In this document: positions 23,855 through 31,100 of the stretch, piece by piece
How the letters are laid out: the number at the start of each line of letters is the position of its first letter
How positions within the stretch are numbered: the stretch's first letter is position 1
From: Myxococcota bacterium
Lineage (GTDB): Bacteria > Myxococcota_A > UBA9160 > UBA6930
Direction of reading: 5' to 3'
Length of the DNA: 35,191 nucleotides
NCBI GenBank assembly: GCA_030065975.1
Contig: JASJCN010000039.1
Coordinates: 1 to 35,191 of the forward strand
The notes under the pieces: model-generated
Databases searched by the model: none
Told to the model about the DNA's origin: nothing
What the model saw: only the letters and a program-made list of their open reading frames with translations
Translations under genes and position numbers: made by a program

Positions 23855-24691
23855 CTAGGGGAGGACCAGGCCGAAAGAGAAGCGCAGGGTCGAGTCGGCG
23901 GCGCCGTTGGGATTCACGACGTTGTAGTAGTAGCCGAGGCCCAGGCTGAGCCCGATGCCGCTCTCCAGGGCGAAGACCCGGCTGATCTCCGCTCCCAGGG
24001 GCACCGTCCAGTTGCTTCCGGCGCCGCCGTCCCAGTCGTAGGAGATGGCACCGGTGTAGCCGAGCGACCAGCCAGGCAGGGCGGGCGGGTTGTACCAGAA
24101 CATGGGCTGGATGACGGTGGTGCTGAAGTCGTCCTGACCCCACAGGTGCCCGGCGAGCAGCGCGAGCGAGGAGTTCTCGCTGGGCGCCCCGATCAGGACG
24201 CCGACCGGTCCGCCGCCCCAGCCCGGGCCGCCGAGGTCGTCGTCCGTGCGGGTGCGCAACGACAGCATCGGGCCGGCCCCCCACTTCCATGCGCTCTCGC
24301 TCCTGGGGCTCAACATCGTCTGGATCGTGAGGTCGCCGAGGCCCCAGGTCCGGCTCCCGCCGGGCGCCAGCTGGTCGCCGATGATGCGCAGCTGGCCCTC
24401 CGGTGCGATTCCGAGGATGGGAGCGACGGCGCGCAGGACCAGATTGGAGTCGAGGTCGTCGAGGGGAAGGGCGTAGACCGGCTGGAGCTGGAAGCTATAG
24501 CTCGTGTCGTCGTTGCCCGTGTCGAAGAGGACGTCGTTCTGGGTGAGCAGCGCCTTGATGTTGGCGAGCGGGTCCTGCAGCCTCCGGGCGAGCTCGGCGT
24601 CGTCGGCCAATGCGGCTGCGGGAACCAGCGTGAAGATGCAGGTGAAGCTGCAGGTCAAGCGGCAGAGCAGGAGCGCGGCGCGCTTCGTCAA
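23855..24691 (-). CDS. Outer-membrane protein of the phenol_MetA_deg ('neuromedin U') family
   Basis: Predicted outer-membrane beta-barrel protein of 278 aa. The signal peptide LTKRAALLLCRLTCSFTCIFTLVPAAALA precedes DDAELARRLQDPLANIKALLTQND, a segment typical of proteins often annotated 'neuromedin U' or transporter. The landmarks that follow are SYSFQLQPVYALPL, LRAVAPILGI, GLGDLTIQTMLSP, WGAGPMLSL, NWTVPLGAEISRVF, YYYNVVNP and the terminal strand STLRFSFGLVLP. The family belongs with phenol_MetA_deg barrels and its transport role is not proved; no substrate is assigned. The TTG at 24691 is supported by AGGAGG about 7 nt upstream. Between its start and the divergent phospholipase D gene there are only 40 bp, which hold its promoter. 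The 145 bp between its stop and the mlaC-like gene hold only the latter's promoter and leader. Confidence 0.78.
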   Translation of the reverse strand: MTKRAALLLCRLTCSFTCIFTLVPAAALADDAELARRLQDPLANIKALLTQNDVLFDTGNDDTSYSFQLQPVYALPLDDLDSNLVLRAVAPILGIAPEGQLRIIGDQLAPGGSRTWGLGDLTIQTMLSPRSESAWKWGAGPMLSLRTRTDDDLGGPGWGGGPVGVLIGAPSENSSLALLAGHLWGQDDFSTTVIQPMFWYNPPALPGWSLGYTGAISYDWDGGAGSNWTVPLGAEISRVFALESGIGLSLGLGYYYNVVNPNGAADSTLRFSFGLVLP

Positions 24692-24725
24692 GGTCGATCC
24701 TCCTGATGAGCCGACGGCCCCGTCG

Positions 24726-24753
24726 ATACTAGTGTGTGCCGCGGATCGATCAA
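24726..24753 (-). promoter_or_regulatory. Sigma70-type promoter of the phenol_MetA_deg-family gene
   Basis: On the minus strand TTGATC (24753-24748), a 16-bp spacer, then TAGTAT (24731-24726). Both boxes are close to the TTGACA/TATAAT consensus. Transcription would start about 24719 and give a leader of about 28 nt with AGGAGG. The promoter spans the start codon of the divergent gene. Confidence 0.55.
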
Positions 24754-26351
24754 TCAGGTCATCGGCGCGGCAAGGCCCCCTCTGGGCACCGCGGGCACCG
24801 CGGACACCGCAAGCGGGACCGCTCCTCGTCTCGTTCTGTCTCATCGTGGCCGCGCTCGTCGGCTGCGCCCCGACGGTCGTCGAGCGGGGCGTCGAGCGCG
24901 ATCCGCGGATCGTCTCCCGGTCGCACGCCCCCGCCGACTCGGGGCCGCTGGCGGAGCTGGCCCGGAGCGCAGTGGAGCGCGGTGGAGGGGATCCCGGATT
25001 CATCCTGCTCGACGACAACGAGGATGCGCTGCGCCAGAGGCTCCGACTCGTCGACGCGGCCACCGTAAGCGTCGACCTCCAGACCTACCTCTGGAGCGAC
25101 GACGCGACGGGGCGGCTGCTGGCGCGTCGGCTCCTGGCCGCCGCGGACCGAGGCGTCCGGGTGCGGCTGCTGGTCGACGACTTCCTCGCCGGAGACGGAA
25201 GGGACGCGGCGAGCGTCGCGCTCCACGAGAACGTGAGCATCCGCTACTACAACCCCTGGCCGAGCCGGAGGGTCGGCGCTCTCCCGGTCGTTCTCGGCTG
25301 GTTGACCCATCCCGAGCTGAATCATCGGATGCACAACAAGGTCCTCATCGCCGACGGCCGGGCGGCCGTCGCCGGGGGGCGCAACGTCGCCGACGAGTAC
25401 TTCGGCCTGAATCCGCGTCTCAACTTCCGAGACGTGGACGTCCTCACCGTCGGCCCCACCGTGGCCGGACTGGCCGAAGCGTTCGACGACTACTGGAACG
25501 ACGAGTGGTCCGTCCCCATCCACCAGCTGAGGGAACGCCCGGGAGAAGCCGCTCTCGACGTCGCACGGGAGGAGATCCTCGCCGTCTCCGAGGCCGACCG
25601 TGAGAGGCTCACGCGTTTCGCTGAGTCGCCAGCCCATGGGGTCGACGTGCTCCCGCTCCTCGAGCGGCTTCGCTTCGGGCTTGGCGAAGCCGTGCAGGAC
25701 GATCCCGGTGCCGCCCGGGCCGGGGGCGCGCCCGACCAGGTCTTCCTCTCGTTGGACCGGCTCCTCGAGGGCATCGAGCGGGAGCTGGTGATCATCTCGG
25801 CCTACTTCGTTCCCGACGCCGAAGTCGTCGCCTACTTCGGCGAGCTCACGAGTCGGGGAATCGAGGTGCGGGTGATCACGAACTCCCTGGGCTCGAACAA
25901 TCACGCCATCGCGAGCAGCCAGTACAAGCGGATGAGGCGTCCGCTGCTCGAGGCGGGAGTCGAGCTGTTCGAGATGCGACACGATGCGGCGGTGCTGGCA
26001 GAGGTGAACACTCCGCCCGTCGAGGCTCGCTCGATGGTCCTGCACGCGAAGGCCGTGCTCGTCGATCGGGAGCGCGCCTACATCGGCGGCCTCAATCTGT
26101 CTCCCCGAGGCGTGCTCACCAACACGGAGAACGGGCTTCTGATCGCGGAGCCGGGCCTGGTTCGCGAAGCCGCCGAACTGGCCGACTCCGACGCCTCTCC
26201 CGACAACGCCTGGCGGGTGGAACTCGATCACGAAGGCCGCCTCACCTGGAGCTCGAGTGCGGGGACCGTCCATCGGCAGCCTGCGCGGAATCTGTGGCAA
26301 CGCATCGCGGACGGCGTCTTCGGATGGTTCCCGCTGGCCAATCAGATCTGA
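24732..26351 (+). CDS. Phospholipase D-family lipoprotein (ClsC-like cardiolipin synthase)
   Basis: PLD-superfamily enzyme of 539 aa, probably a cardiolipin synthase or phospholipid transferase acting at the membrane. Two HKD active sites are complete: HNKVLIAD (His201, Lys203, Asp208) followed by GGRN, and HAKAVLVD (His438, Lys440, Asp445) followed by GGLN. The order and wording (LQTYLWSDDATGRLLARRL, NVADEYFG, DVDVLTVGPTV) resemble E. coli ClsC (YmdC). The N-terminus reads LLVSFCLIVAALVGC, a lipobox after an unusually long basic, Pro-rich n-region (WAPRAPRTPQAG) caused by a small DNA repeat at 24787-24815. GTG 24732 is the only reasonable start codon found but has no Shine-Dalgarno and lies within the divergent promoter, so the exact start is uncertain. 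Confidence 0.85.
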   Translation: MCAADRSIRSSARQGPLWAPRAPRTPQAGPLLVSFCLIVAALVGCAPTVVERGVERDPRIVSRSHAPADSGPLAELARSAVERGGGDPGFILLDDNEDALRQRLRLVDAATVSVDLQTYLWSDDATGRLLARRLLAAADRGVRVRLLVDDFLAGDGRDAASVALHENVSIRYYNPWPSRRVGALPVVLGWLTHPELNHRMHNKVLIADGRAAVAGGRNVADEYFGLNPRLNFRDVDVLTVGPTVAGLAEAFDDYWNDEWSVPIHQLRERPGEAALDVAREEILAVSEADRERLTRFAESPAHGVDVLPLLERLRFGLGEAVQDDPGAARAGGAPDQVFLSLDRLLEGIERELVIISAYFVPDAEVVAYFGELTSRGIEVRVITNSLGSNNHAIASSQYKRMRRPLLEAGVELFEMRHDAAVLAEVNTPPVEARSMVLHAKAVLVDRERAYIGGLNLSPRGVLTNTENGLLIAEPGLVREAAELADSDASPDNAWRVELDHEGRLTWSSSAGTVHRQPARNLWQRIADGVFGWFPLANQI

Positions 26352-26429
26352 GGCCTCCCAGGCCAACGACTCCTGCCCGGGTCGCCTCGGTGCGGAGTCG
26401 GCCGGGCGGAGGGTCCAAAGCCCGCTCGC

Positions 26430-26458
26430 ATGACAGTCCCCGGGCCCGCGGGTACCGT
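26430..26458 (+). promoter_or_regulatory. Sigma70-type promoter of the DUF4136-like lipoprotein gene
   Basis: ATGACA (26430-26435), exactly 17 bp, then TACCGT (26453-26458). The -35 differs from TTGACA at one position. Expected transcription start is about 26465, giving a ~13-nt leader that carries the GAGGAGG ribosome site. This is the only signal seen in the 126-bp spacer 26352-26477. Confidence 0.55.
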
Positions 26459-26477
26459 CCCAGCGAGGAGGAACCCC

Positions 26478-27095
26478 ATGAGCCGACCGAGTCGGCGTGG
26501 GGCGGCGCGCCGCCTCGCGACCCTCGTCTCGCTTTGCTTGTTCGTCGTGCCCGGGTGCACCAGCACGAAGATGGTCGACACCTGGAAGGCCCCCGATCTC
26601 GCTCCCGCGGATCTCGACTTCGAGAAGGTGGTGGCGATCGCGATCTTCCCCGAGGAGTCGCGCCGGCGTATCGCCGAGGACACACTGGCCGCGGCCGCGC
26701 AGCGCGTCCCCGTCACTGCGGCATACCGCGTGCTCAGCCCCGAGGATCGTGCCGACGTGGAGCGACTCCGCACCGCGGTCGAGGCCAACGGGTTCGATGG
26801 CGCCGTCGTGGTGCGGCTCGTGGGCCAGACCCAGACCGAGCGCTGGGTGCCGGGCACCTACTCCGGTGGCTTCTACGGGTACTACGGGGGGTACGCCGGC
26901 CGCGTCTACGATCCCGGCTACATGGTCACCGATACACGGGTGCAGATCGAGACCAGCCTTCACGACGTTCAGACCGGGCGCCTGCTCTGGTCGGGCGTGA
27001 GCGAGACGCTGAACCCGACCAAGGTCGAGACGACGATCGACGAGGTGGCCGCCGCTACGAGCAAGGCCTTGCGCGAGGAGGGCCTGCTTCAGTAG
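26478..27095 (+). CDS. DUF4136-like lipoprotein
   Basis: Predicted lipoprotein of 205 aa. The signal peptide ends in the lipobox VVPGC, followed by TSTKMVDTWKAPD, a start typical of DUF4136-type and related lipoproteins that begin with 'V.s.W..p'. The mature part alternates strand and helix (KVVAIAIFPEESRRRIAEDTL, AVEANGFDGAVVVRLVG) and has a Gly/Tyr-rich loop (SGGFYGYYGGYAGRVYDPGY). The C-terminal LLWSGVSETLNP is also family-like. No enzymatic motif is seen and the function is unknown. ATG 26478 is set by the GAGGAGG Shine-Dalgarno and the promoter just upstream. The DUF481 gene begins 10 bp after its stop, suggesting co-transcription. Confidence 0.7.
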   Translation: MSRPSRRGAARRLATLVSLCLFVVPGCTSTKMVDTWKAPDLAPADLDFEKVVAIAIFPEESRRRIAEDTLAAAAQRVPVTAAYRVLSPEDRADVERLRTAVEANGFDGAVVVRLVGQTQTERWVPGTYSGGFYGYYGGYAGRVYDPGYMVTDTRVQIETSLHDVQTGRLLWSGVSETLNPTKVETTIDEVAAATSKALREEGLLQ

Positions 27096-27105
27096 CGGGT
27101 CGGCC

Positions 27106-28005
27106 ATGGCGTCCCGATCCCCCTCGATCGCAGCCAGCGCGGCATGTCTGCTGCTGGCCCTCATTGCCGACCCGCGGCTCGTGTCGGCCAGGACCGTGAC
27201 CGTGGAGCTCGTGAGCGGCGACCGCGTGACCGGTGAGCTGGTCGAGTCATCCGATGCGCGGACGGTCCTGGAGCACCCGGTCTTCGGTCGGCTCGTGATC
27301 CCCGCGGCCCAGAAGAGGCCGGAGGACCCGCCGAGGTCGGGCCTCTTCGGCACGCGGTTTCTCGAGGGCTGGAAGCGCGAGATCGGGTTCGGCCTATCGG
27401 GCTCCGAAGGCAACTCGCCCGAATCCTCCCTCCGAGGCAAGCTGAGTCTCTCGAGGCGGACCGAGGATCTGCGTTGGACGATCGACGGCAGCTACAAGCT
27501 GGCCCTCGAGGGCGGCGCGGCCACCGACCACTTCGGGCGTCTCGACAGCCGGCGCGACTGGCTCTTCCGAGACAGCGACTGGTTCGCCTTCGCGGGGACC
27601 ACCTACCAGTTCGACGAGTTCGAGCCCTGGAAGCACCGCCTCCAGGTCCAGTTGGGCCCCGGCCGCCACCTGATCCGGGACGACTCGCTCGAGCTCGACG
27701 GATTCCTCGGGCTCTCGTTGACCTACGAGTTCGGCGACGTGAGGACGCTTCGCCCCGAGGGCCTGCTCGGCCTCGAGCTCAGCTGGGCCTTCCGCGACGG
27801 CATGGAGCTGTCGTTCTCGAACCGGTTGTTCCCTCAGCTCGATTCGACCGACATCCGCAACCTGACGCGCGCAGAGTGGAAGATGCGGATCGCGGGCTTC
27901 CGGCATCTCTCGCTCACCCTGGGCTTCGACAACGAGTACGACAGCGCAGCCCTCGAAGAGCCGAACAGCCTCAAGTACTGGTCCTCGATCGACTACGACT
28001 TCTAG
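27106..28005 (+). CDS. DUF481 (YdiY-like) outer-membrane protein
   Basis: Predicted outer-membrane beta-barrel protein of 299 aa, DUF481 family (salt-induced outer membrane protein YdiY-like; function not established). The signal peptide (MASRSPSIAASAACLLLALIA) precedes a short beta motif, VTVELVSGDRVTGELVESSD, common before DUF481 barrels. The barrel has alternating strands with family-like wording: EIGFGLSGSEGNSPESSLRGKLSLSRRTEDLRW, DWFAFAGTTYQFDEFEPWKHRLQV, GPGRHLIRDDSLELDGFLGLS. The final strand ends SSIDYDF, a C-terminal Phe. It follows the DUF4136-like lipoprotein by 10 bp. Its stop codon TAG begins a TAGACT box that may be the -10 of the AsmA-like gene. Confidence 0.8.
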   Translation: MASRSPSIAASAACLLLALIADPRLVSARTVTVELVSGDRVTGELVESSDARTVLEHPVFGRLVIPAAQKRPEDPPRSGLFGTRFLEGWKREIGFGLSGSEGNSPESSLRGKLSLSRRTEDLRWTIDGSYKLALEGGAATDHFGRLDSRRDWLFRDSDWFAFAGTTYQFDEFEPWKHRLQVQLGPGRHLIRDDSLELDGFLGLSLTYEFGDVRTLRPEGLLGLELSWAFRDGMELSFSNRLFPQLDSTDIRNLTRAEWKMRIAGFRHLSLTLGFDNEYDSAALEEPNSLKYWSSIDYDF

Positions 28006-28008
28006 ACT
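28003..28008 (+). promoter_or_regulatory. Candidate -10 box (TAGACT) for a leaderless AsmA-like mRNA
   Basis: TAGACT overlaps the stop codon of the upstream gene and is 6 nt from GTG 28015. No Shine-Dalgarno precedes that GTG, so either a leaderless message or translational coupling over the 9-bp gap would explain its initiation. Confidence 0.3.
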
Positions 28009-28014
28009 CGCGTC

Positions 28015-31000
28015 GTGACCACACGAGCTCGGCGTTGGCTCCCGATCGTTGTGCTCGTCGCCCTCGTGGCCGGGGCGGTGCTCCTCGCGGCGAGCTGGCT
28101 CGAGCGGAACCTCTCCGCGCGAGGCGTGGCCGCCCGCCTCGGCGAGCAGCTCGGACGCGAGGTGCGGATCGACTCGCTCCGCGTCCACTTCGCGCCGTGG
28201 CTGCGGGTGCGACTCGAAGGCGTCTCGATCGGGGACGACCTCCGCGCGCCGGTGGTCGAGGTCGGGCCGGACCTCATGGAGCTACTCGCCGGACGACTCG
28301 AGGTGGCGCGCGTCGAGATCGAGGGCGCGGAGCTCTCCGTGACGCGCTTCGCCGACGGCGCGTTCGGCCTCGGCGAGGTGCCCTTCGAAGGCGGGCCCGC
28401 CTCGGCTCTTCCGGACCCGGAGGCGCTGCCGGAGCTCGAGCTGCGCGATCTCCGCATCGACTGGGTCGACCGGGCGGTGCGAGCCGAACCGGTACGCATC
28501 GGCCTCGACCTCGACGACGTGTCGTTCGTACGCTCGCTTCTCGGCAGCGCGTTCGAGCTCGTCGGACGGCTGGGGGAGGACGGGGGAGGGCTGCGGCTCA
28601 CGGCGAGCACCGGTCTCGGTGCCAGGGTCCAGGGCTCCGTGCTGTTCGAATCGCTCGACACGCAGACGTTCTCACCCTATCTGCTCGCTGCCGGTGTGGC
28701 CGGGCCGCTCGAGATCGCGGGACGCATCGACGGCGAGGTCCGGCTGGAGGGCGCCGCCCTCGATGGGCTCGACGGCCGCCTCTCGATGAGGTCTCGCGAT
28801 CTGCAGCTCGACGTTGCGGAGGCACGGTTGCACGGGCCCGCCGTGATCGATGCGACCGTCTCGCGTGGCGCCGACTCGCTGAGACTCGGCGACGTGCGCC
28901 TCGCGCTCGCCGATCTTCGGCTTCCGGGAGCGGCCACGTCTCTCTCGGAGCTCGAGGTCCTGGCGGATGGGTTCGAGCTCGGCTCCGGAGAGTCCGAGTT
29001 CGCCGCGAACGAGGTCGCCCTGACGTACGAGTCCGGGGGCGTCGGTCGCCGACTGCACGTGGAGCGCGTCGTCCTCGAGGCACGGGAGGCCGGGCTGGCC
29101 CTCGAAGCCAGCCTGGGTCCGGAGCGGGGTCGCACCCCGCTGGCGCTGCAGGCGACGCTGCGTGGCGCGCCCGAGGGGACGCCCGCTGCCGAGCGGCCCC
29201 TCGACGTCTTGCTTCGCCTCGATCCCACGGACGCTGCGGAAGTTGCGCCCTGGCTTCCCGAATCGTGGGGCGCCGAGACCCGGGAGGCGAGGCTCGAAGG
29301 CGAGGCCGATCTCGCGGGCAGCCTCGACGCGGGTCTGCGGGGCGCCGCCCGGCTCTCCCTCGGCTCCGGCGCTCTGGGCTTCGGCGAGCTCTCGATCGAC
29401 GCGCCGGCCTCGCTCGAGGGGCGGATCGACGCGACCCGCGGCGGCTTCGCCCTCGAGGGCGGCGCGCTCGACGCGGCCGCCTTCCGTTACGACGAGTACG
29501 AGACGCGGGGCGTGCGCGCGCGTCTGCGCTTCGACGGCGCAAAGCTGGAAGTCGAGGAAGCCGCCTTCGATCGCTACGACGGCCCGCTCGTCCTGGCCGA
29601 GGAGGGGCGCACGGGGCCGGAGCTCCAGGTGCTCCGTGCCGCGGAGGTCCGGCTCTTCGGCAGCCTCGGCGCCTGGCCGCACGGGGCGCGAGTCGAGTGG
29701 CTGCGCATCCCCTCGCGGGCGACGCTGCTGGATGCTCACGGGACGATCCAGACCGGCGGGCAGCCCGAGCCGATCCCCGTTCGCTTCTCCCGGCTGGAGA
29801 TCGAAGACTACGCTCGCGGCCGTACCGCGAGGCTCGGGCTACGCGCCGAGCTCGGAGATCCGCCCGCATCCAGTGGGACGCTGCGGGTCGATGGGACTCG
29901 GGGCCCCCTGGGCGAGCCCGATGGGACCCTGCAGCTCGATGTGACCGCGAGCGGCCTGGACCCGCAGCTGATCCGGAGCGAGCTCGAGCAGTCCTTCACG
30001 CTCGGAGGAGAGCCCGGCCCGCTGGACGTGAACGCATCGCTCGAGGTGCGGGCGGATGGGTCGGTCGAGGCGCGGGGAACGCTGTCCATGCAGGAGGGCT
30101 CCCTCGGGATCGATACGACGACACTGCAGGCGCCTCTCGGTTGGTCGGGGCGCGTCGAGCTGCGCGACGGCGACTTCGGCATCCGGAGCGGGCGCCTGAC
30201 GGCGACGGGCATGTCGATCGGAACGCTCGAGGCAAGCGACCTGCTGGTCGATCACGCGCTCTCGGGAACGCGCCTGGAGCTCGCCCCGATGGGCTTTCGA
30301 GTCCACGGCGGCAGCGTGCAGCAGAGCGGCTGGATCCGTCTCGAGACGCCCCCGCGCTTCGAGGTCTCCATGCGACTGGCCGAGCTGGATGCCCTGGCGC
30401 TCGCCGGTCTGTCGACTTCGCCCGATCCCCCCGTGCTGAGCGGCCGCGCCGACCTCGCCGGCGTCTGGCACGGGTCGGAGCGCTGGCTCGAGGAGCTCAC
30501 AGGCGAGGGCGAGCTCACCCTGCGCGGAGGGACCCTGCCCGCTGCGGAGCTCGTGCGAGTCGTCTGGAACGCCCTGGTCCGTCGCGTGCCTGCGATCGGC
30601 TCGCGCCGCGAGGCCGGCGTGCGTCGTGCCACCGAGCTGCATCTGGCCCGGCTCCCCTTCGAGGTGGGCGATCGTCGAGTTCGCACGCAGGGCTTCACCG
30701 TGGGCACCGAGGACTACGACCTCGAGCTCCGCGGCGCGCTGGACGCGGAGATGAAGCTCGACCTCGACGGCGTCGTCCGCTTCACCAGCCAAGGCATCGA
30801 CCGGCTGCTCCGAACCAGCCGGATTCCCTCCCGACTGCGGAGCGCCTTCCAGCTCCCATCGATCCCGATCCAGATGCGGGGCCCGCTCCGGAGCCCAAGC
30901 ATCCAGGCCGACGTGGCCCGGGTCCCGCTCGCGACGGTCGAGGGCCTGCTGCGCCTGCCGGGCCGGGCGACGGGGGCCCTCCGCCCCAGGCGCACCGAGC

Positions 31001-31020
31001 CCGAGCCGTCCGGCCCCTAG
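28015..31020 (+). CDS. AsmA/TamB-like inner-membrane-anchored envelope protein
   Basis: Very large periplasmic protein of 1001 aa anchored by one N-terminal helix (WLPIVVLVALVAGAVLLAA). The next segment, LGEQLGREVRIDSLRVHFAPWLRVRLEGVSIGDD, is the classic start of AsmA-family proteins. The rest is repetitive beta-sheet with many 'L.l.G.v' units (for instance LEGEADLAGSLDAGLRGAARLS) and a C-terminal AsmA-like part (LTGEGELTLRGGTLPAAELVRVVWNAL, GFTVGTEDYDLELRGALD). AsmA/TamB/YhdP proteins form hydrophobic grooves thought to carry phospholipids to the outer membrane. That role would suit the nearby MlaC-like and phospholipase D genes, but is inference. The C-terminus ends in a basic Pro-rich tail. 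Start GTG 28015 gives the expected short cytoplasmic end (TTRARR). Confidence 0.82.
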   Translation: MTTRARRWLPIVVLVALVAGAVLLAASWLERNLSARGVAARLGEQLGREVRIDSLRVHFAPWLRVRLEGVSIGDDLRAPVVEVGPDLMELLAGRLEVARVEIEGAELSVTRFADGAFGLGEVPFEGGPASALPDPEALPELELRDLRIDWVDRAVRAEPVRIGLDLDDVSFVRSLLGSAFELVGRLGEDGGGLRLTASTGLGARVQGSVLFESLDTQTFSPYLLAAGVAGPLEIAGRIDGEVRLEGAALDGLDGRLSMRSRDLQLDVAEARLHGPAVIDATVSRGADSLRLGDVRLALADLRLPGAATSLSELEVLADGFELGSGESEFAANEVALTYESGGVGRRLHVERVVLEAREAGLALEASLGPERGRTPLALQATLRGAPEGTPAAERPLDVLLRLDPTDAAEVAPWLPESWGAETREARLEGEADLAGSLDAGLRGAARLSLGSGALGFGELSIDAPASLEGRIDATRGGFALEGGALDAAAFRYDEYETRGVRARLRFDGAKLEVEEAAFDRYDGPLVLAEEGRTGPELQVLRAAEVRLFGSLGAWPHGARVEWLRIPSRATLLDAHGTIQTGGQPEPIPVRFSRLEIEDYARGRTARLGLRAELGDPPASSGTLRVDGTRGPLGEPDGTLQLDVTASGLDPQLIRSELEQSFTLGGEPGPLDVNASLEVRADGSVEARGTLSMQEGSLGIDTTTLQAPLGWSGRVELRDGDFGIRSGRLTATGMSIGTLEASDLLVDHALSGTRLELAPMGFRVHGGSVQQSGWIRLETPPRFEVSMRLAELDALALAGLSTSPDPPVLSGRADLAGVWHGSERWLEELTGEGELTLRGGTLPAAELVRVVWNALVRRVPAIGSRREAGVRRATELHLARLPFEVGDRRVRTQGFTVGTEDYDLELRGALDAEMKLDLDGVVRFTSQGIDRLLRTSRIPSRLRSAFQLPSIPIQMRGPLRSPSIQADVARVPLATVEGLLRLPGRATGALRPRRTEPEPSGP

Positions 31021-31100
31021 CCCGCGAATCACCCGCGATCGGTGGCGTCTCGTGGCGCCTTCGCCTACGCCTTGTCACCTCCTCGGCCTGGAGCCTCGAC

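Noticed and set aside
24787-24815. Short accgcgg repeat at the start of the phospholipase D gene
   Set aside because: Three units of about 9 bp in GC-rich DNA; too short to call a repeat element.
26430-26477. ATG 26430 as the start of the DUF4136-like lipoprotein
   Set aside because: This ATG is part of the -35 box ATGACA; ATG 26478 has a strong Shine-Dalgarno and a proper signal peptide.
24759-27440. Minus-strand open frame of 893 codons
   Set aside because: It lies opposite the phospholipase D gene with both HKD motifs and two further genes; its composition is that of a reverse-strand shadow.
27474-31100. A long open frame continuous into the hydrolase lipoprotein gene (about 1200 extra codons upstream of 31101)
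   Set aside because: The translation is Arg/Ala/Pro-rich with no domain and lies out of frame over the DUF481 and AsmA-like genes; it is a GC-rich shadow.
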